Origin: Alnus glutinosa
Taxonomy: Eukaryota; Streptophyta; Magnoliopsida; Fagales; Betulaceae
Assembly (NCBI RefSeq): GCF_958979055.1
Contig: NC_084896.1
Location: 1,550,001 to 1,614,000 of the forward strand
Direction of reading: 5' to 3'
DNA: 64,000 nt
Shown here: positions 24,366 through 42,262 of the stretch, piece by piece
Layout of the letters: each line of letters opens with the position of its first letter
How positions within the stretch are numbered: the first letter of the stretch is position 1
Program-made: the position numbers and the translations under genes
The notes under the pieces: generated by a model
What the model was told of the DNA's origin: nothing
What the model saw: the letters and a program-made list of their open reading frames with translations, nothing else
Databases searched by the model: none

Positions 24366-25834
24366 TTTCTCAAGTAAGCAAATACTGGTTTGATTGCATT
24401 CCATGTCAGATATTTAGTGGGTACATACATGCATGCGCGCACATAAATATATAATCATCCAAAAAGAAAAAAGAGAAACCTGCAGAAACCAGTAGAGAGA
24501 CAAAGAAATTCCTCTTAAAAAAATTGGCCAAAAGCCAAAGGACACTATTTGGATGCGATAATGGGAATCTATAGACTATAGGTTTAGGCACACATTCACT
24601 CAAAAGTATTAACAAATACGTTTGATTCAGACTGAGAGCAACCCCCTGCAAATCCCACCTAAACAAAATTCATGCACAACCTTGAAACACATGCATAGTT
24701 TATTCCGATGTGTGTTGAAGTTGTACAATAATTTTGTTAAGGATTGTATTTTTATCGTATCCCTTTGGTTATACTATTAGGGTGGGGTTCTTTTTCTTCT
24801 TTTAAAATAAAAAGAATATTATGATGGGTATTTTTGGTTTCAAAAAGCATTATAATGTTGAAAAAAGGTGTTTAAAAAAGACCCAAGTGGAATAAAGATG
24901 AGATGAAAGAGTAAAATATAGCATTCCTATATAAGAATTTTGTATTTTAAATTTGTTTGTTAATGTAGTTAATATGAGGAAAAAAATAAAAATAAATAAT
25001 TTCACTCGAGGGTACCAAACTTTCATCATTTTTTAAAGAAGATACCTAAGCTTTAAACCGTCTCAATTTAAGGTATTCATTTTTTCGAAAAGTCTCAGTT
25101 ATGAGTTATCTGTTAGGATTTTTCATTAAATCCTATCAAAATTCTCAAAATACTCATGTGTTTATTTTTTTAAAAATAAAAATAAAAATTTTCAAAAATT
25201 CAAGCATAAGTATTTTTACAAAAAAAATCTGTTAAATTCTACTTAACACCTAAATTCTAACAATTTTTTTTTCTTTTTTTTTTTTTAAAAAAAAAAGTAT
25301 TTTGAAAATTTTGATAGAATTTAACGAAAAATCCTAATGGATAACCCTTAATGGAAAGGTTCTTATATAAGGAGAGATGCCCTAAATATAAATTGAGATG
25401 GTTTGAAATTAAAAGAAAGAGAAAAATTGAGAAAGTTTTTATGTATACTTATGTGAAGTTCTTAAGAAAGAAGAAAAAAAAAAAAACAAACAAACAAACA
25501 TTGCAGAAGAACCCTCAAACCTAAACGAGAAGGAATCCCAAATTCCTCATTATCATGTGTTCTTAAAGCTCCTATTTCACAAGGCAGCTAGCTGAGAATT
25601 ACCATTTCAAAGTCGACCAAACTTTTATTTGTAAACAAAAAAGATGGTGAAATTTCTTAATACATGCATGCACTACGTACCCTATAAATTAAAGCATTGA
25701 CACAAACTCAAAGCAAATCTACACCAAGAGGCACATGAACACCTCGATCGATCGACAAGAAACAAGCTTTTACAGACAACAGATCATACAGGCACACACG
25801 CACATATATATATACATATATAGAGAGGTGAGGT
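22477..25834. other. Intergenic, no gene
   Basis: AT-rich spacer with a TRIM relic (about 23660-23852), a (GA)n run at 24329-24361, and an imperfect hairpin at about 22657-22722 (GAGGGCAGGC...GTTTGCCCTCTC) with an inner GTTCGG/CCGAAC arm. The short minus-strand open frame at 23203-23421 has neither a signal peptide nor a known motif. Confidence 0.55.
23660..23852 (-). mobile_element. TRIM retroelement relic, reverse orientation
   Basis: Read on the plus strand it has LTR-like ends (TTTAATAAATACTTTAACA at left, TTTAATTAATACTTTAACA at right), the family block CACGTGAAATATTTAATTGAAAT, and a primer-site complement (ATCTAATACCATG) just before the right LTR. It is non-coding, the ends have diverged, and it is old. 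Confidence 0.65.
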
Positions 25835-26620
25835 TTAAGCACTGCTATGGTGGCCAGGCAATATATCTTTGATCTTCTCCATCACACTTTTCTTCTCATG
25901 ATCATGGTGTTGAGAACCAGGACTAGTGGATGAAGTGGTTATGTTTGGGGTATAAACACTACTCGTGGTCGTGGTCTGTGAATTCTCGTCCTTTTGCTTC
26001 CCACCACTCAACTTCTCCTTTATTTTCTCCTTTAATCCCTTCTTCTTCCTTCTTCTACCTTCTCCTCCTTCCCCACCTTTTCCTTCATCCTCGGACTGCA
26101 ATGGCATCAAAATCATCATAACGGGGATTAGTCAGTTATTTACTTGTAAATTATAAAAATGGTGCTGATTTCGACTTGAGTTTTCGTGATAATTAAGTGG
26201 ATATGAATTCAATCTTAGACTCTACAATTCATCTCTATTTCAGTTAAATATTTAAATTTGTTGAAACTCACTTATTCAGGAAGAGTTGGAACCGACACGT
26301 AAAAAGTTTCTTCTCGGCATAAACTTTTAAAATAAATAGTGATTTAACGCGCGTGTACTCACCGAGCAGGAGCTACTGGACCGCTTATACTCTTCATGCT
26401 GCTGCTGCTGTACATGCTCTCCGGCACCGGTAGGAGCAGCAGTCCCAGTGACCGGAGTGGTTTCCTTATCCGTTGCAGCGAGCTTTTCGGGCTCGACAGT
26501 GGTGGTGACGACACCAGTGAGGTGCATGGGGTTGCCATATTCATCGGATAATTGGACAGGGTTGCCATGTTCATCAGTAAGCTGTATTGGGTTGCCGTAC
26601 TCATCTCGTATTTCAGCCAT
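25835..26620 (-). CDS. Dehydrin, Y3SK2 type (group 2 LEA protein)
   Basis: Two exons (26363-26620 and 25835-26095) encode 172 residues. Three Y segments at the N-terminus read DEYGNP, DEHGNP and DEYGNP, followed by a Thr/Val/Glu-rich linker. The phosphorylatable serine tract (S segment, SSSSCS then SEDEG) is split by the 267-bp intron, the usual intron position in SK-type dehydrins. A basic GRRRKKK stretch leads into K segment 1 ([12 protein letters not shown]), a hydrophilic linker follows, and K segment 2 ([11 protein letters not shown]) is near the end. Dehydrins are disordered, hydrophilic proteins that protect membranes and proteins during drying, cold or seed maturation; K segments form amphipathic helices on membranes. 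ABRE-like boxes lie about 180-210 bp upstream of the ATG. A neighbour relation with HISN7 and a RING gene matches Arabidopsis At4g39130/At2g21490. Confidence 0.95.
26163..26349 (+). mobile_element. TRIM retroelement relic in the dehydrin intron
   Basis: The intron between the two S-segment halves is mostly one degraded TRIM copy in plus orientation, antisense to the gene. It shows the internal block ATCTCTATTTCAGTTAAATA, then a CACTTATTCAGGAAGAGTTGG stretch and an LTR-like end (ACTTTTAAAATAAATAGTGA). Here the intron is probably older than the insertion, because its position is conserved in dehydrins. Confidence 0.6.
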
Positions 26621-26801
26621 TTTAATTAAACTATGAAACTCTGGAAATTCTAGCTTTGCATGATGCAATAACAAATTAAGCAATTGAGCTTTTTTTAAAT
26701 GGAAAATGTATGACGGTGCAGAAGAAGAGTGCAATTTTTGCATGTAACTGGGATTTTACAAGTGTCGACAATGGTTGCAAAAGAGACAGGAAGAACAGTG
26801 C

Positions 26802-26826
26802 CACGTTAGCCACGTGAGGCCACGTG
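26802..26826 (-). promoter_or_regulatory. ABRE/G-box cluster upstream of the dehydrin
   Basis: CACGTT at 26802-26807 and two perfect CACGTG palindromes at 26811-26816 and 26821-26826, ten bases apart, lie about 180-210 bp upstream of the dehydrin ATG. Paired ACGT-core boxes are the known binding sites of AREB/ABF bZIP factors in ABA-responsive promoters, so ABA or drought induction is inferred. Confidence 0.75.
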
Positions 26827-28842
26827 TTTGTCTCCTGATGACAAATGTTCATAGCTTTGGCTTTTGGGTAGGGATGAGTCCTGATGATACAGAGATATCT
26901 AGTAACAGATGTGAACAAAGGCCGAATTAGAATTTTAGGTTTAGAGGACAAATTTTATTTTAAAAAAAATTATTTTTTAGAGGTAAAAAGTAATTTTAAA
27001 AGAATTTCGTAATTTGATAAGTAAATTTAATTGTTTAAAGACTGACGTAATAAATGCCCCGTAAACTACTACTTCAGTTTATAAAAAACTTGTAATAAAA
27101 ATTATAGTACTCCTCGCAACACTCTTAGTAAACTAACATTTTTTAAAAAAAATTCTTCCAAATTGGCTTAAAAGAGTTCATCCGAACTGACATTTTCATA
27201 TTTATTTTTAATTAGAGCAACAAAACATGCGATTCTCGAATGCATTTTACAAGCTCTAAAAACAAATATCAAATTTAATAACTGAATTCAAGAACAAATT
27301 TGAAGAAAAACTGTCCTCGTAAGAATGCTTTAAAACGGAGTAGAAGGCAAAATGTTGTTAAAAAGGAGAGGAACATAGTAAATAACTAAGAATTGCCCTG
27401 CTGGGTCCGCTGGATACGAATGACTCCCTTGTTTCCCTAGGGTCTAGAGTTTCTATTTCCAGGTTTTCTTTTCTTTTCTGGTTGTATGGTTATATTCAAG
27501 TTCAACACTAAATAGTTAGGTAATCAGGTTAGCCAAAATATAATAAAAGAATATAAAAAAATTAAAAAAAATAAAATAAAATCACACCAAATTTCAGACC
27601 TAAATTGTGATTGGTCTCCCCTCTCTGCCATTGAGTTTTGTCCACCAACCACATAAAACTCCTCACGCAAACTCAACACAATTAGTCAATCACATCCCCA
27701 GATAAGATTTGAGTTCGGCTTGCCTCCAGTAAAAAAAAAAAAAAAAAAAAATTACTGAAAATCTCTTGTGCAAAAATAAACGGTGAAAATTGCAAAAATG
27801 AGGAGAACTCCAATTACCTTGCACGAGGATCTGAAGGCAAGCCAAACTCAACAAATTTATGCCTTGACATAGTTTGTGATATTTCCTGCTTTCATTGCAC
27901 ATCCAGAATTGAAGGCAGAAAAGATGGGAAAACAAAAAGGAAGTTGTAAATCTGAAAAATTTGTCATAACCATACCCAAACTAAGAGCTTTACGTTTTAT
28001 CAACCACAATCCTCTGTTACTCTGTAGGAACTAACAATTCATCACATGTATATCAGCTGTAACGCAATACATCAACATTAAAACAATTATAAGTCTATTC
28101 CCTAGTAAATACCACCGCTTCCACTAAAGCACACAATGCTAGTAAGTGGCCATGATGTTGCCTTTTTGACAGATCCAGAGTTCCCTTAACCATATAAAGG
28201 CTCATTTGGATCAAATTCATTTATGTGTCCATGCAAGAAACAATAATATGTACAAAATAAGAATGAGATCACCAGTCTAATGATGCAGTTTCATTCTACT
28301 ATCTTCTTTTTATATTGAACTGTTCCTTCTATATATTTTCTTTTCTCTTCTTTACAGCCTAACTCAACAAGCTAATGCTGTTGAAATTTCAGTGTGTGTA
28401 TGCAGAAGCAGATTTTCATAACAAAATCTTGAAGGAAATCTTGCACTCTTCACAATTCTTTCTCCAACTGAGATGTAGAGATCAACACTGGAATCTGTAT
28501 GCACAAACAACACTGAGTCCAACAAGAATCCCAATAATTTCAATTACCAGATTGTGTGTGTGTGTGTGTGTGTGTGTACATATTGATGCAAAAATGTGTA
28601 TGTGCGCATGCCCGTGTGCATGTCATGGGGGTCAGGTACTTGGAGGTTTTGAAGTTGATAATTTCAATTTTCACGAAGAAGCCCCAACTCAAATGGAGAC
28701 GGCGGCATGAAGTAGAAAAGATACAGGACCAACTAGTTATCTCCAAGCAAGGTAAGAGAGAATTTTCAGAAGTGAGTATGGACATAAGCAACATATAAAA
28801 GAGGTGAAGATGCTCACCCCCTCCTGGCAGCTTAGGGTTTGC
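26827..28842. other. Intergenic, no gene
   Basis: AT-rich spacer between the dehydrin promoter and the RING gene's 3' end. It contains a poly-A run (27730-27750) and a (GT)n microsatellite at 28554-28576. No frame carries a recognisable domain. The 3' UTR of the RING gene probably lies just below 28842. Confidence 0.5.
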
Positions 28843-31800
28843 TCACTCCTTGCTTGATTTTGCCCAGAAGAACCCCTTCTTTCTCGCAGAGTGGCTCTCT
28901 AACAAGCTTTTAGACCCCTTTGAGCCAAATGAAAAGTGCCGCCTCAGGAAAGGCTTCCCCAAGGAGCTTTTCATGCTGGAACTGAGGCCCATCTTGGGAC
29001 CTTTCCCATGATGTTCAACACTTTTCAAGCGATCAAGCACAAAAGAATCACCATCAAGATCGCTATCCACAACTCGGTTCCTTGATCTCTTATTTCTAGC
29101 CTTCAAATCCATTTCAGCTCTCAGTGCTTTTTCAGACAACTTCAGGGTCTGCTTCTCCCCAAAAGCACATACCGGGCAAGCAGGATCATACTTGTTAATT
29201 TCAGGTGTCATATTCTCCAAGCACTCGGCATGATATACATGCCCACAAGTAAGCACGGCAACTACAGAAAGCTCATTATTAGCAATAATCTTTTGGCCAC
29301 TCCATGAGGATTTCTCAGTCAAAAGCTTTGAGCAAACCCCACAAATTTGCAGATCAACAGAAGGAGAAGTTGAAAATCGACTACTGGATCTGGTTAACTT
29401 CTCACGATTAAAGCCAAAGGACTCGCTATCAAAAGACCACCTTTCTCTTCTAGAAGAGGCCATTAGCCCAGAAAAGGCATGCATAGACCAACCATCTGAA
29501 GACCCCCCACGGGAGCCCCTAGCTGATTCATTGCTCCACGAAGGGAGCGCTGGCCTTTCTTCAGAAACTGAGTAGCAGTCTGGCCTTTCTTCGGAGATTG
29601 AGTAGCTGTCGGGAGACTTGAATCCGGGGATTTGACTATCAGATACTTGCCTTAAAAGCTGATGTCCTGGAGAATGGCGGTGCCACTTTGATGGGGTTGA
29701 GCTGGCAGGAGGCAGGTGACCTTGGGACAACAAGGGAGACGCCAACAAAGATGAAGTAGAAGGCATTGAAAGTGATGGTTTCATAGGAGACGGAAATGAA
29801 ACTGTTGGAGATTCCTTCACCTACATTATGATCCAGAAATGCGGGGGTTCAATAAGGTCATATGTAGGGTACAATGAGAATAAAAGAGAATCATAAAGCG
29901 GACAAGAAAGCACCCTTCAGTAGATAGGCTCTACCTGCTCCAAACTCGCATCCATAGAAATATTCCGTGAAATAGATTTATCTGATATAGACACAGAAAA
30001 AAGATCAGATACATAACATCAAGGTTACTCAAGGTCAAAATTAGCAACCAAAAAAACAAAACGAGAGAAAGAAGGGTTGGGGGATTCAAACAAATTCCCT
30101 CACAAATCTCTCCTCCAAGCAAAATATATCTCTCCTTTTCTCTAGTCTAGACCATATCATCAAAAACAATCAAAAAGCAAATATTACTAAATCATGACAT
30201 AACGGCAAATATTACAATGAAAATCTGAAAGGCACAATTCAAAGAGTGAATATCACTCCAAAGCAGAAATCAATGGCCATAGGAAGCTGATCATACCACC
30301 CTCACTGCATATCCCACAATTAACTCATATAAATGCTACTGAATCAAGTAATTCTTGGACCCCTTCAGTGCATGCATATAAGACCCCATGGCTTAGGGTA
30401 AATACAAGTAATAATTGCCTGCCTCATGGAAGAGAAGCCCCATTTCATGTAATTTCAAATGGCCACAGGAATATATTAAATGAATTTGACCTTTATCCAT
30501 CCTTTCCATACAATTGTATTTTGTAGAGCATAACCACCTTATTCCTAACACTTTCATTTATCCCTTTTGCTTCATGCTTTAATTGCAAGTTTAGCCATTC
30601 CTCTAATTCCTAACAACTACAATTTGTAGTGTAACCTTGGTAATGCCAAAATTGGAAAGCCGTCAACCTTTGTTCTCTAACGTCAGGATGGTGTCTTTCT
30701 CTCCCTTTACTTTCACATAAAACAAGTTGGGTGTACCCTCACGGTCAGCTTCATATAATCTTCTTTGGTGTCTTGCTTACAAGTTTCTCCTTCCCCATTC
30801 ATCTTGGCAGCACAAGACCCCCAAAACTGAGCCTTGCCCTGGATAGTTTCCCTACAGCGAATACTTGTAAGAGTAGAAGGTAAAAAGAGATAAGGAAGAG
30901 AGAGAGGAGGGGGAGGGGGAGAGAGGGGGGGGGGGGGGCATCAAGCAGCACACCATTCATTTTCCCACTGTCCCCAGCTTTGTTACAATGTATTTCACTA
31001 CGTCTTCAGCAAGACATTCCTATCTGACAGTCAATTTTCTTCAGCTCTAGCAGCATAGGGGATGGCTTAACGATACATCCCCCCTGCTACCATTGTTAGG
31101 GTAGTTTGGGAGGGAAAAAAAAGATAGTAAATTTTTGTGAAACCTTCAACTTCTCGGTCCCTATCTAGAAGAAAATAAAACCACTTACCCCTCCTTTGTC
31201 TGTCCTTGATCATCTCAAAACATCCATACTATCGCCTAAAGCGTTCCACGGGTCTAATTTTTCTGCCATATCTCTATAATAATCTCCAGACATAACAATT
31301 GACTGAAAGGCCCTTCTCTTTATTTTCAGTAAAGTCACCTTAAAAACAATAGTTTGATAAAAATGCAAAAGAGACTAAATTTTTATAAGTAATTGATACA
31401 AAACTAATTGAATCTTTTAAAGAACATATCTAACCAAACATTAAACGATCTTACCTATCAAAAAAAAACATTAAACAATCTTACAATATCCAATTGAACA
31501 AGGGATTAATTTAAAATCTTAATAATAGGCATTACTCTACCATTGCACCATGTGGAGAGAGAGAGAGAGAGAGAGAGAGAATTGGCATGTTTATCTCACA
31601 TCTACAGTGAAGCACGAAAAAATATTTTATAAACCCACACATATCTAAGAAATTCACTCCACCACAGTTAAAGAGCTTACAATTTTGAAAGGTACCTGAA
31701 GCAGGAGTCCTAACATGCCCAGCAGTTCCCTCAGAAATCGGGGACTTCTGCCATGTACATCTTCGAGAATTCTCCAATGGGCTACCCTCCTCAGCAGACG

Positions 31801-32008
31801 ATGGCTCATATTTAATTTCCGATCGATCGTTCCGGCTCACCCCATCTGATAACCAACCTATAGAAGTTTCTTCGCCAGCTACTCGCCCTCGGTTATCCCA
31901 CCGAAAGCTCCATGTTGGCGAATACCGAATGTTACGGTGCAAAATTTCTCCACTCGATCCATTTGGTATAGTCTTATCTCTAGCAGCAACACAACAAGCA
32001 GACCCCAT
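28843..32008 (-). CDS. RING-H2 zinc-finger protein, putative E3 ubiquitin ligase
   Basis: Three exons (31696-32008, 29935-29981, 28843-29820) give 445 residues. The start MGSACC is a classic N-myristoylation/palmitoylation context, suggesting membrane anchoring. Residues about 120-270 are Ser/Pro-rich and disordered, with a small internal duplication (YSISEERP, YSVSEERP). The RING-H2 finger spans about 280-338: Cys280-x2-Cys283, Cys312-x-His314-x2-His317-x2-Cys320 (CGHVYHAEC), and CPVC at 335-338. The C-terminal third is basic and Ser-rich (KKGFFWAKSSKE at the end). RING-H2 domains recruit E2 ubiquitin conjugates; the substrate is unknown. Its position beside a dehydrin matches Arabidopsis At4g39140/At2g21500, which supports orthology. 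A (CT)n-rich 5' leader lies near 32846-32890, so a 5' UTR intron is likely. Confidence 0.88.
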
Positions 32009-33170
32009 ACTCAAACACACCACAACTTTAAGCTCTAATACCAATCCCCCAACTATCACTCACAGCCTCAAAACTTCAAACTCAGCTAAAAATCCCAATA
32101 CCATCACTCTACAAGAAAACCCAAAAAGAAAAAAGAAAAAACCATCAACATAATCATCGATAACATAACAATCGTACTTGAAATGAGCAATCCCTAATCA
32201 TATCTTGGAAGATTAAACTAAACATTGAAACAAAATTGAGAAGCAGAACACAATCAATTCCAATTCCTAACAACAAAGAATTACCCGATACCAAACAAAA
32301 AAAAAAATCACTTTAGCCACCGAAAACCATCGCCGTTTAGAATTGGGTTCTAGGGTTTCATAGCACCGTCCTTTCAATTTTAATCCAAAGCAAAGAAATA
32401 TCTTTTCCCAAGTCAATAGAAACATTGACTTTTCAAAAGAAACCCTACAGTTCCACAATAATTGATTTCCCAAAATCAGATAAAACAGTTTTTTTTTCCC
32501 TACTTACCACAAAAAAAAAAAAAAAAAAAAAAATACCCACTGAAAAAAGCTGCACAGAGAACACAAACAACGGCAACGAAGAAGCCAGAAGCTATAAGCA
32601 ATAAAAAGGGGCTTGGAATCGGATAAATCTGCTACTCCTAAGGGAGCTTAGAGTGAGTCCAAATCAGAAACCCTAAAAATAGAGATTGAGAAAAGAAAAA
32701 ATCGAATTCAAACACTGCCAGAGAGATCCGAAATTGGTGCAGAAAAAACAATAATAATAATTAAAGCATTTCAAAATTTTGAAATTTGACGAACCGCACC
32801 CAATCGAACCGTACCTTTGTGCAGAGCCTGAAGAGCCGCAGCAGAGAGAGTTTTAGAGAGAGAGAGAGAGAGAGAGTCTTAGAGAGAGAGTGAGGCTGAG
32901 TGCTATTCTGTGCTGTGGAAGAAAAGGGAGGGAGGGGGGTGAGGTCGTTTTAGACGGCTTCTTTTAACGGCGTTGGAGGGTGTTGCTGGTTGCGTTCAGT
33001 GAGGACTGAGGAGCCGTTAGATTTGACAGCGTTTTGTGAAGCAGGATGTGAGAGAATATTTGCCACGTAATTTTTTACCCCCTTTTTTTTCCCGGTAAAT
33101 ATCCAAACTAGGGAAAAGAATCGAAAAGAAAAACTAATTTTCTCTCGAAAAATGCGATCCTCCTTAATCA
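32009..33170 (-). promoter_or_regulatory. Probable 5' leader, leader intron and promoter of the RING gene
   Basis: Directly upstream of the RING ATG there is AT-rich sequence and then a GA-rich block (32846-32890), which on the coding strand is a (CT)n tract of the kind seen in plant 5' leaders. An intron between that leader and the ATG is plausible but not proven. Confidence 0.4.
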
Positions 33171-33727
33171 AATTAAATTATTTAATTTCAAAAAAAAAAT
33201 TAAATTATTTAATAGCCGGCATAATAAATATTATGCACTACAGTCACAGTCAAATATAATTATTTAGTAACTAATGTGATAGGTACTATATAAACTATCA
33301 CATTAGTTTATAAAGAACGTATAATAAATTGTAATACCTTTAGGAGCACTCGTAATTTTTTAGCATGTACAATGTTGAAAATAGAGATCTTCAACTACTC
33401 GATTACTAGCAATTCAGACAATAAATATAAGAGAGCTTCTACGGAGCCTATACGCCTTCACAGATCTCAAACACATCCAGCCAACCTGCTCGAGTAAATG
33501 AGTTAATAAAGGCTCTTTCATATTTATTGTTCAGATTGTTAACGATTCGAATGATAAATTGTTGAAAATCCAAATTTCAATGCTAAAAGATTGTACATAC
33601 TCAAATATCTCTTCATTAAAAAAAAAAAAAAAAAAAAGAACAAAACCCCTAATAAATGACTATTAATAATTGACGGTCGAATCATTCATATAACCCAATT
33701 GGAGATGTTGTAACTTGACTTTTGGGA

Positions 33728-33768
<41 letters not shown>

Positions 33769-35985
33769 GGTTTGATGGTAACTTGTGCAGTAAGCGGAGT
33801 GCGCAGTACACATTCCATGCTTTTCACGATGAACAAAAGCATATGATGAGGTTAATTTCATAAAAGAGTCTCAAAAGTCATTGTTCTATCCAATTATTTT
33901 TCCTCATAGTCTCCTAGATCAGATTCCTTTCTCATACTTTACATTTTTTTATTCTTAACGGCTCATTCTATTTCATAGGTTGTTTTCTCTCTGACTCGAA
34001 CCCGGCGTAACGTACAACATGGCTTTAATATCAAATGATATGTGACGTCCCACATCGCTTGAGAATAGGAATGTGCTTATATATATAAACGCATCATTCT
34101 TGACACAACGCGTTTTAAAGTCATAATGGCAATGAACGTATCAAAACTCCGCAGTTAAACGTGTTTCTGTAAGAGTAGTACCATAATGGGTGACTATCTG
34201 GAAAGTCTAGTTTGAGGAAGTCAAAAGCAGACAATATTGTGTCATTGAAAGTGGGTTGTTACATGATATAAACCTTACGTATAACTCACTCTTGAAAACC
34301 CGCTTACACGAAAATGATGTTAACCCTTTTCAACTTGATATAGACTTTATCATTGAAAATATGAGATATTTATTATTTTATTTGATACAATTTGTAAATA
34401 TAAATTGAGTTGGAGGAAACTTAATAGAGCATGTGATGTACGGTAAAATCACGTACTCTAAGGTACATATCAGTTTAATAGATTGAATTTTATTTTATTT
34501 TATTATTATTAATCTTTGTTTAGGCCTTAATTATGAATTGAGCTGAGTAGGGTCTTGTCACACTGTTATTTTGTTCTTCCTTTTTTTAACTTGTGGGGTG
34601 GATGTCAACATTTTACTTTTGGCTTTGATGAAGATTAGGTAGGAAGATAATTTGTCAGTTGTCCTTAAGACACAGAAATTGTTTTAATAAGGAACATTTT
34701 TATGTTAGCAAATAGCAACATCTGAAATAAAATAAATAAATAAATAAATAAATCTTTTTTTTTTTTTTTGACAAAAGAAATAACCATTGAATTAATTATA
34801 GGTTTAGGTGGTGGAAGTTTGACTGTGCAAGAGAATGAATCGTGTACGTAAATGGAATATTTGTGCCTAACCAATGTTGTTCAACCTTCAACCCACAGTT
34901 TCAGAGTCAACAAGGATGGGTTGTTTGTCGGATTAAAGGGTTGGGTTGCAAGATGTCGGCAGCCTCATGTTAATGGATACATAAGTCCAAATTCATGTTC
35001 TGTTCGGACAGATATCTAGACAGTTTGAACAGAACAGACAAATGTTGATACTGTTTGAACCCTACTTATTCAAACTGCCTAGGTTTTTATATGCGCAAGT
35101 AGGATCCGAACAACTTTTCACATGAGACTAGTCGTTACACGAGATCCCATTCCCTTTCAAAGTATACCATTGTAATTATTTGTCTTTCTTGTGTTTTCCT
35201 AAAATTAATTTGTGGCTTTTAAGAATCCAAATTAATGAGAATTCAAATTAGTCTTTTGACTTTTCTTTTTTTTTCTTTTTTTTTTTTTTGAGGTGTCCGC
35301 TACAAGTGAGATTTTGGAAAGGTCACCGTCGAGCAGTGGCTTGTAAGTCGTAATGCTAACAGACGCCAAGTCATGGTATGAATAATTAAAAATCAATGTC
35401 AATGGGGATTAGGCAAATAAAGTGACCAACCGCAGGGCTACAAGGAAGCCCCCCCCCCCCCCCCCATATTTTAACACCATGAATCAACTCTCTGTTTAAA
35501 AAGATGGCAATTATCCAAACACCAACAACCATTCAGTAAAATTTGTGATTGTAGAAGTTGATTTATTATGAAGAGAATGTTTGGAAGGATCCAGATCCCC
35601 CCTAATACGCTGTCCAAAATGCTAATGAGAAAACTCTTATGGAGTCCACCTGCCTAAACAAAGAGGTAATCTGTCTGAAACTTGCTTGGACATGTATAGG
35701 ATAAGGGCTTACTAACATTTGCGACCCATATTGCTTGCAAATAAAATAAGTTCAATAACAATCTAACCAACAAAATTGTTGATCTCTAACCTACAGAAAG
35801 TGAAATTTGTGCTAATGCAAATCCTGAAATAATTGAGGATGGAAAAGCAGATCCCACATTTTGTGGACAAGTATAATTTAAATTGTAGGTTCTCAAATTT
35901 CCATGAATGGGACTTTGATGGGAGATTTCAAATTCAATGAAACTAAGCACAAGATTGAAATAAAAGGAGCACGATAAACTGGGTT
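33171..35985. other. Intergenic, no gene; solo LTR and microsatellites
   Basis: AT-rich spacer. It holds a (TTA)n/(ATT)n microsatellite of about 13 units at 33730-33768, the Cassandra solo LTR described separately, an AAAT run at 34727-34753 and a homopolymer of about 17 C at 35449-35465. No coding region is recognised. Confidence 0.6.
34041..34263 (+). mobile_element. Cassandra TRIM solo LTR carrying a 5S rRNA-like segment
   Basis: A 223-bp LTR beginning TGTGACGTCCCACATCGCTT and ending GGGTTGTTACA, flanked by perfect 5-bp target duplications TGATA (34036-34040 and 34264-34268). Inside, about 34145-34208 resembles plant 5S rRNA (AACTCCGCAGTTAAACGTG, AGAGTAGTACCATAATGGGT), the hallmark of the Cassandra family. 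Only one LTR is present, so this is a solo LTR left by recombination. It is non-coding; intact duplications suggest moderate age. Confidence 0.92.
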
Positions 35986-40952
<4,967 letters not shown>

Positions 40953-41001
40953 CCCGGCTGTTCGCCTTGCTGATCAAGCAAAAGGAGAAAAGGAGGAGGA
41001 G

Positions 41002-41039
<38 letters not shown>

Positions 41040-41412
41040 CTAAGTGCTTGTGCAACCGGTGTTTGTTGGTATTTTTATAGCCATTTTTTTCAATATTAAT
41101 TCTTTTTTTTAATCAGTGTTTACCTTTTTTAAATGGACATAATATTTAGAGAAGAGAAATACCATTTTGTATTCATAATCTTTCTTTTTGGATCCTTCTT
41201 CCATACTTTTTTTAAAAATAAAAAATAAATTCCGCCATTATTCATGGCTGATTTTAGAAAATGAAGAACATGACAAGGATGAGGATGAGACATGAGAAAA
41301 TACTAAATAGTAAGTCGTAATATTTATTATATTACAAAAATAACAAATACTAATTTTATAAAATGTTAATTTTTTAATTTGATAAGAAAATTTAGGCGAC
41401 AAAATATTTTAA

Positions 41413-42258
41413 GGCCTCGTTTAGTTCGCTGAATAAATCATTGGAATGGAATGATTATTCCATAGAAATAGTCATTCATTTGATTGCTTGGTACGTTTGG
41501 GTGTTCAATTTTTTAAAATCTAAATTTAACTATAATTTACTGTACAAATTTCAAAGCAAAATAAAGTTGAAAAATATGTTTTGATGGTTTAACTTCCTGG
41601 GACAAAATTAGAAAAAGTTGGATAAAATTTTATTTGTTTTTGAAAAATTGCGAATACCAATAGAATTTGTTTTTGAAAAACAATGCACCCAAACATCCAT
41701 TATAAGGGTTTATTCCATGAAATAGTTATTCCCTTACAAAGAGGAATACATATTCCTCTAAAAAATGAGAGGAATAGTTTGTAAAAAAAAAAAAAATGAG
41801 AGGAATAGTTATTCCTACAGAAATAGACTAAAAAAAACCAAAGCAAACCCCTTATAGTGGTTGGCCGATCACCCCAATGGGTAGTCGACCAGCCACAAAA
41901 AGAGCCGAGGGTGGTGTGACCACCCTCGGAGCATTTGGAGGTGGCACAGGCTACCCCTGACTGGCTTCTGGGGTGACCGCGTCCATGCACCCCGAAAACC
42001 ACTCTGATGGTGGTTGTGGTCATCCCCAGCTCTTTGGTTTTTTTTTTTAAAAAAAAAAAATTAATAATTTGAGTTTTTTCTTTTTGAAAAAAAAATAATG
42101 TGAAATTTTTTAGTAATTTTGATTTGATTTAAATTAAAGTATATGAATTATTACCAAACTAAAAAGTAAGAATAACCATTTCATTCCACTCTCTATTATT
42201 CCTGGTAATAACTATTTCATTTTCCAATAGAATACTCATTCTATAAATCAAACGAGGC
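41413..42258. mobile_element. Non-autonomous TIR element (GGCCTCGTTT ends)
   Basis: The left end GGCCTCGTTTAGTT is inverted at the right as AATCAAACGAGGC, with TTAA on both outer sides (41409-41412 and 42259-42262). Inner arms also pair (TGGAATGGAATGATTATTCC against the ATTCCACTCTCTATTATTCC region). A GC-rich island near 41845-42025 has CCACCCTC/GAGGGTGG palindromes. No transposase is seen. The superfamily is unsettled. Confidence 0.7.
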
Positions 42259-42262
42259 TTAA

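Noticed and set aside
34128-34208. Possible 5S rRNA gene
   Set aside because: The similarity is embedded in a 223-bp LTR with TGATA duplications on both sides, which is the Cassandra structure; it is diverged from functional 5S.
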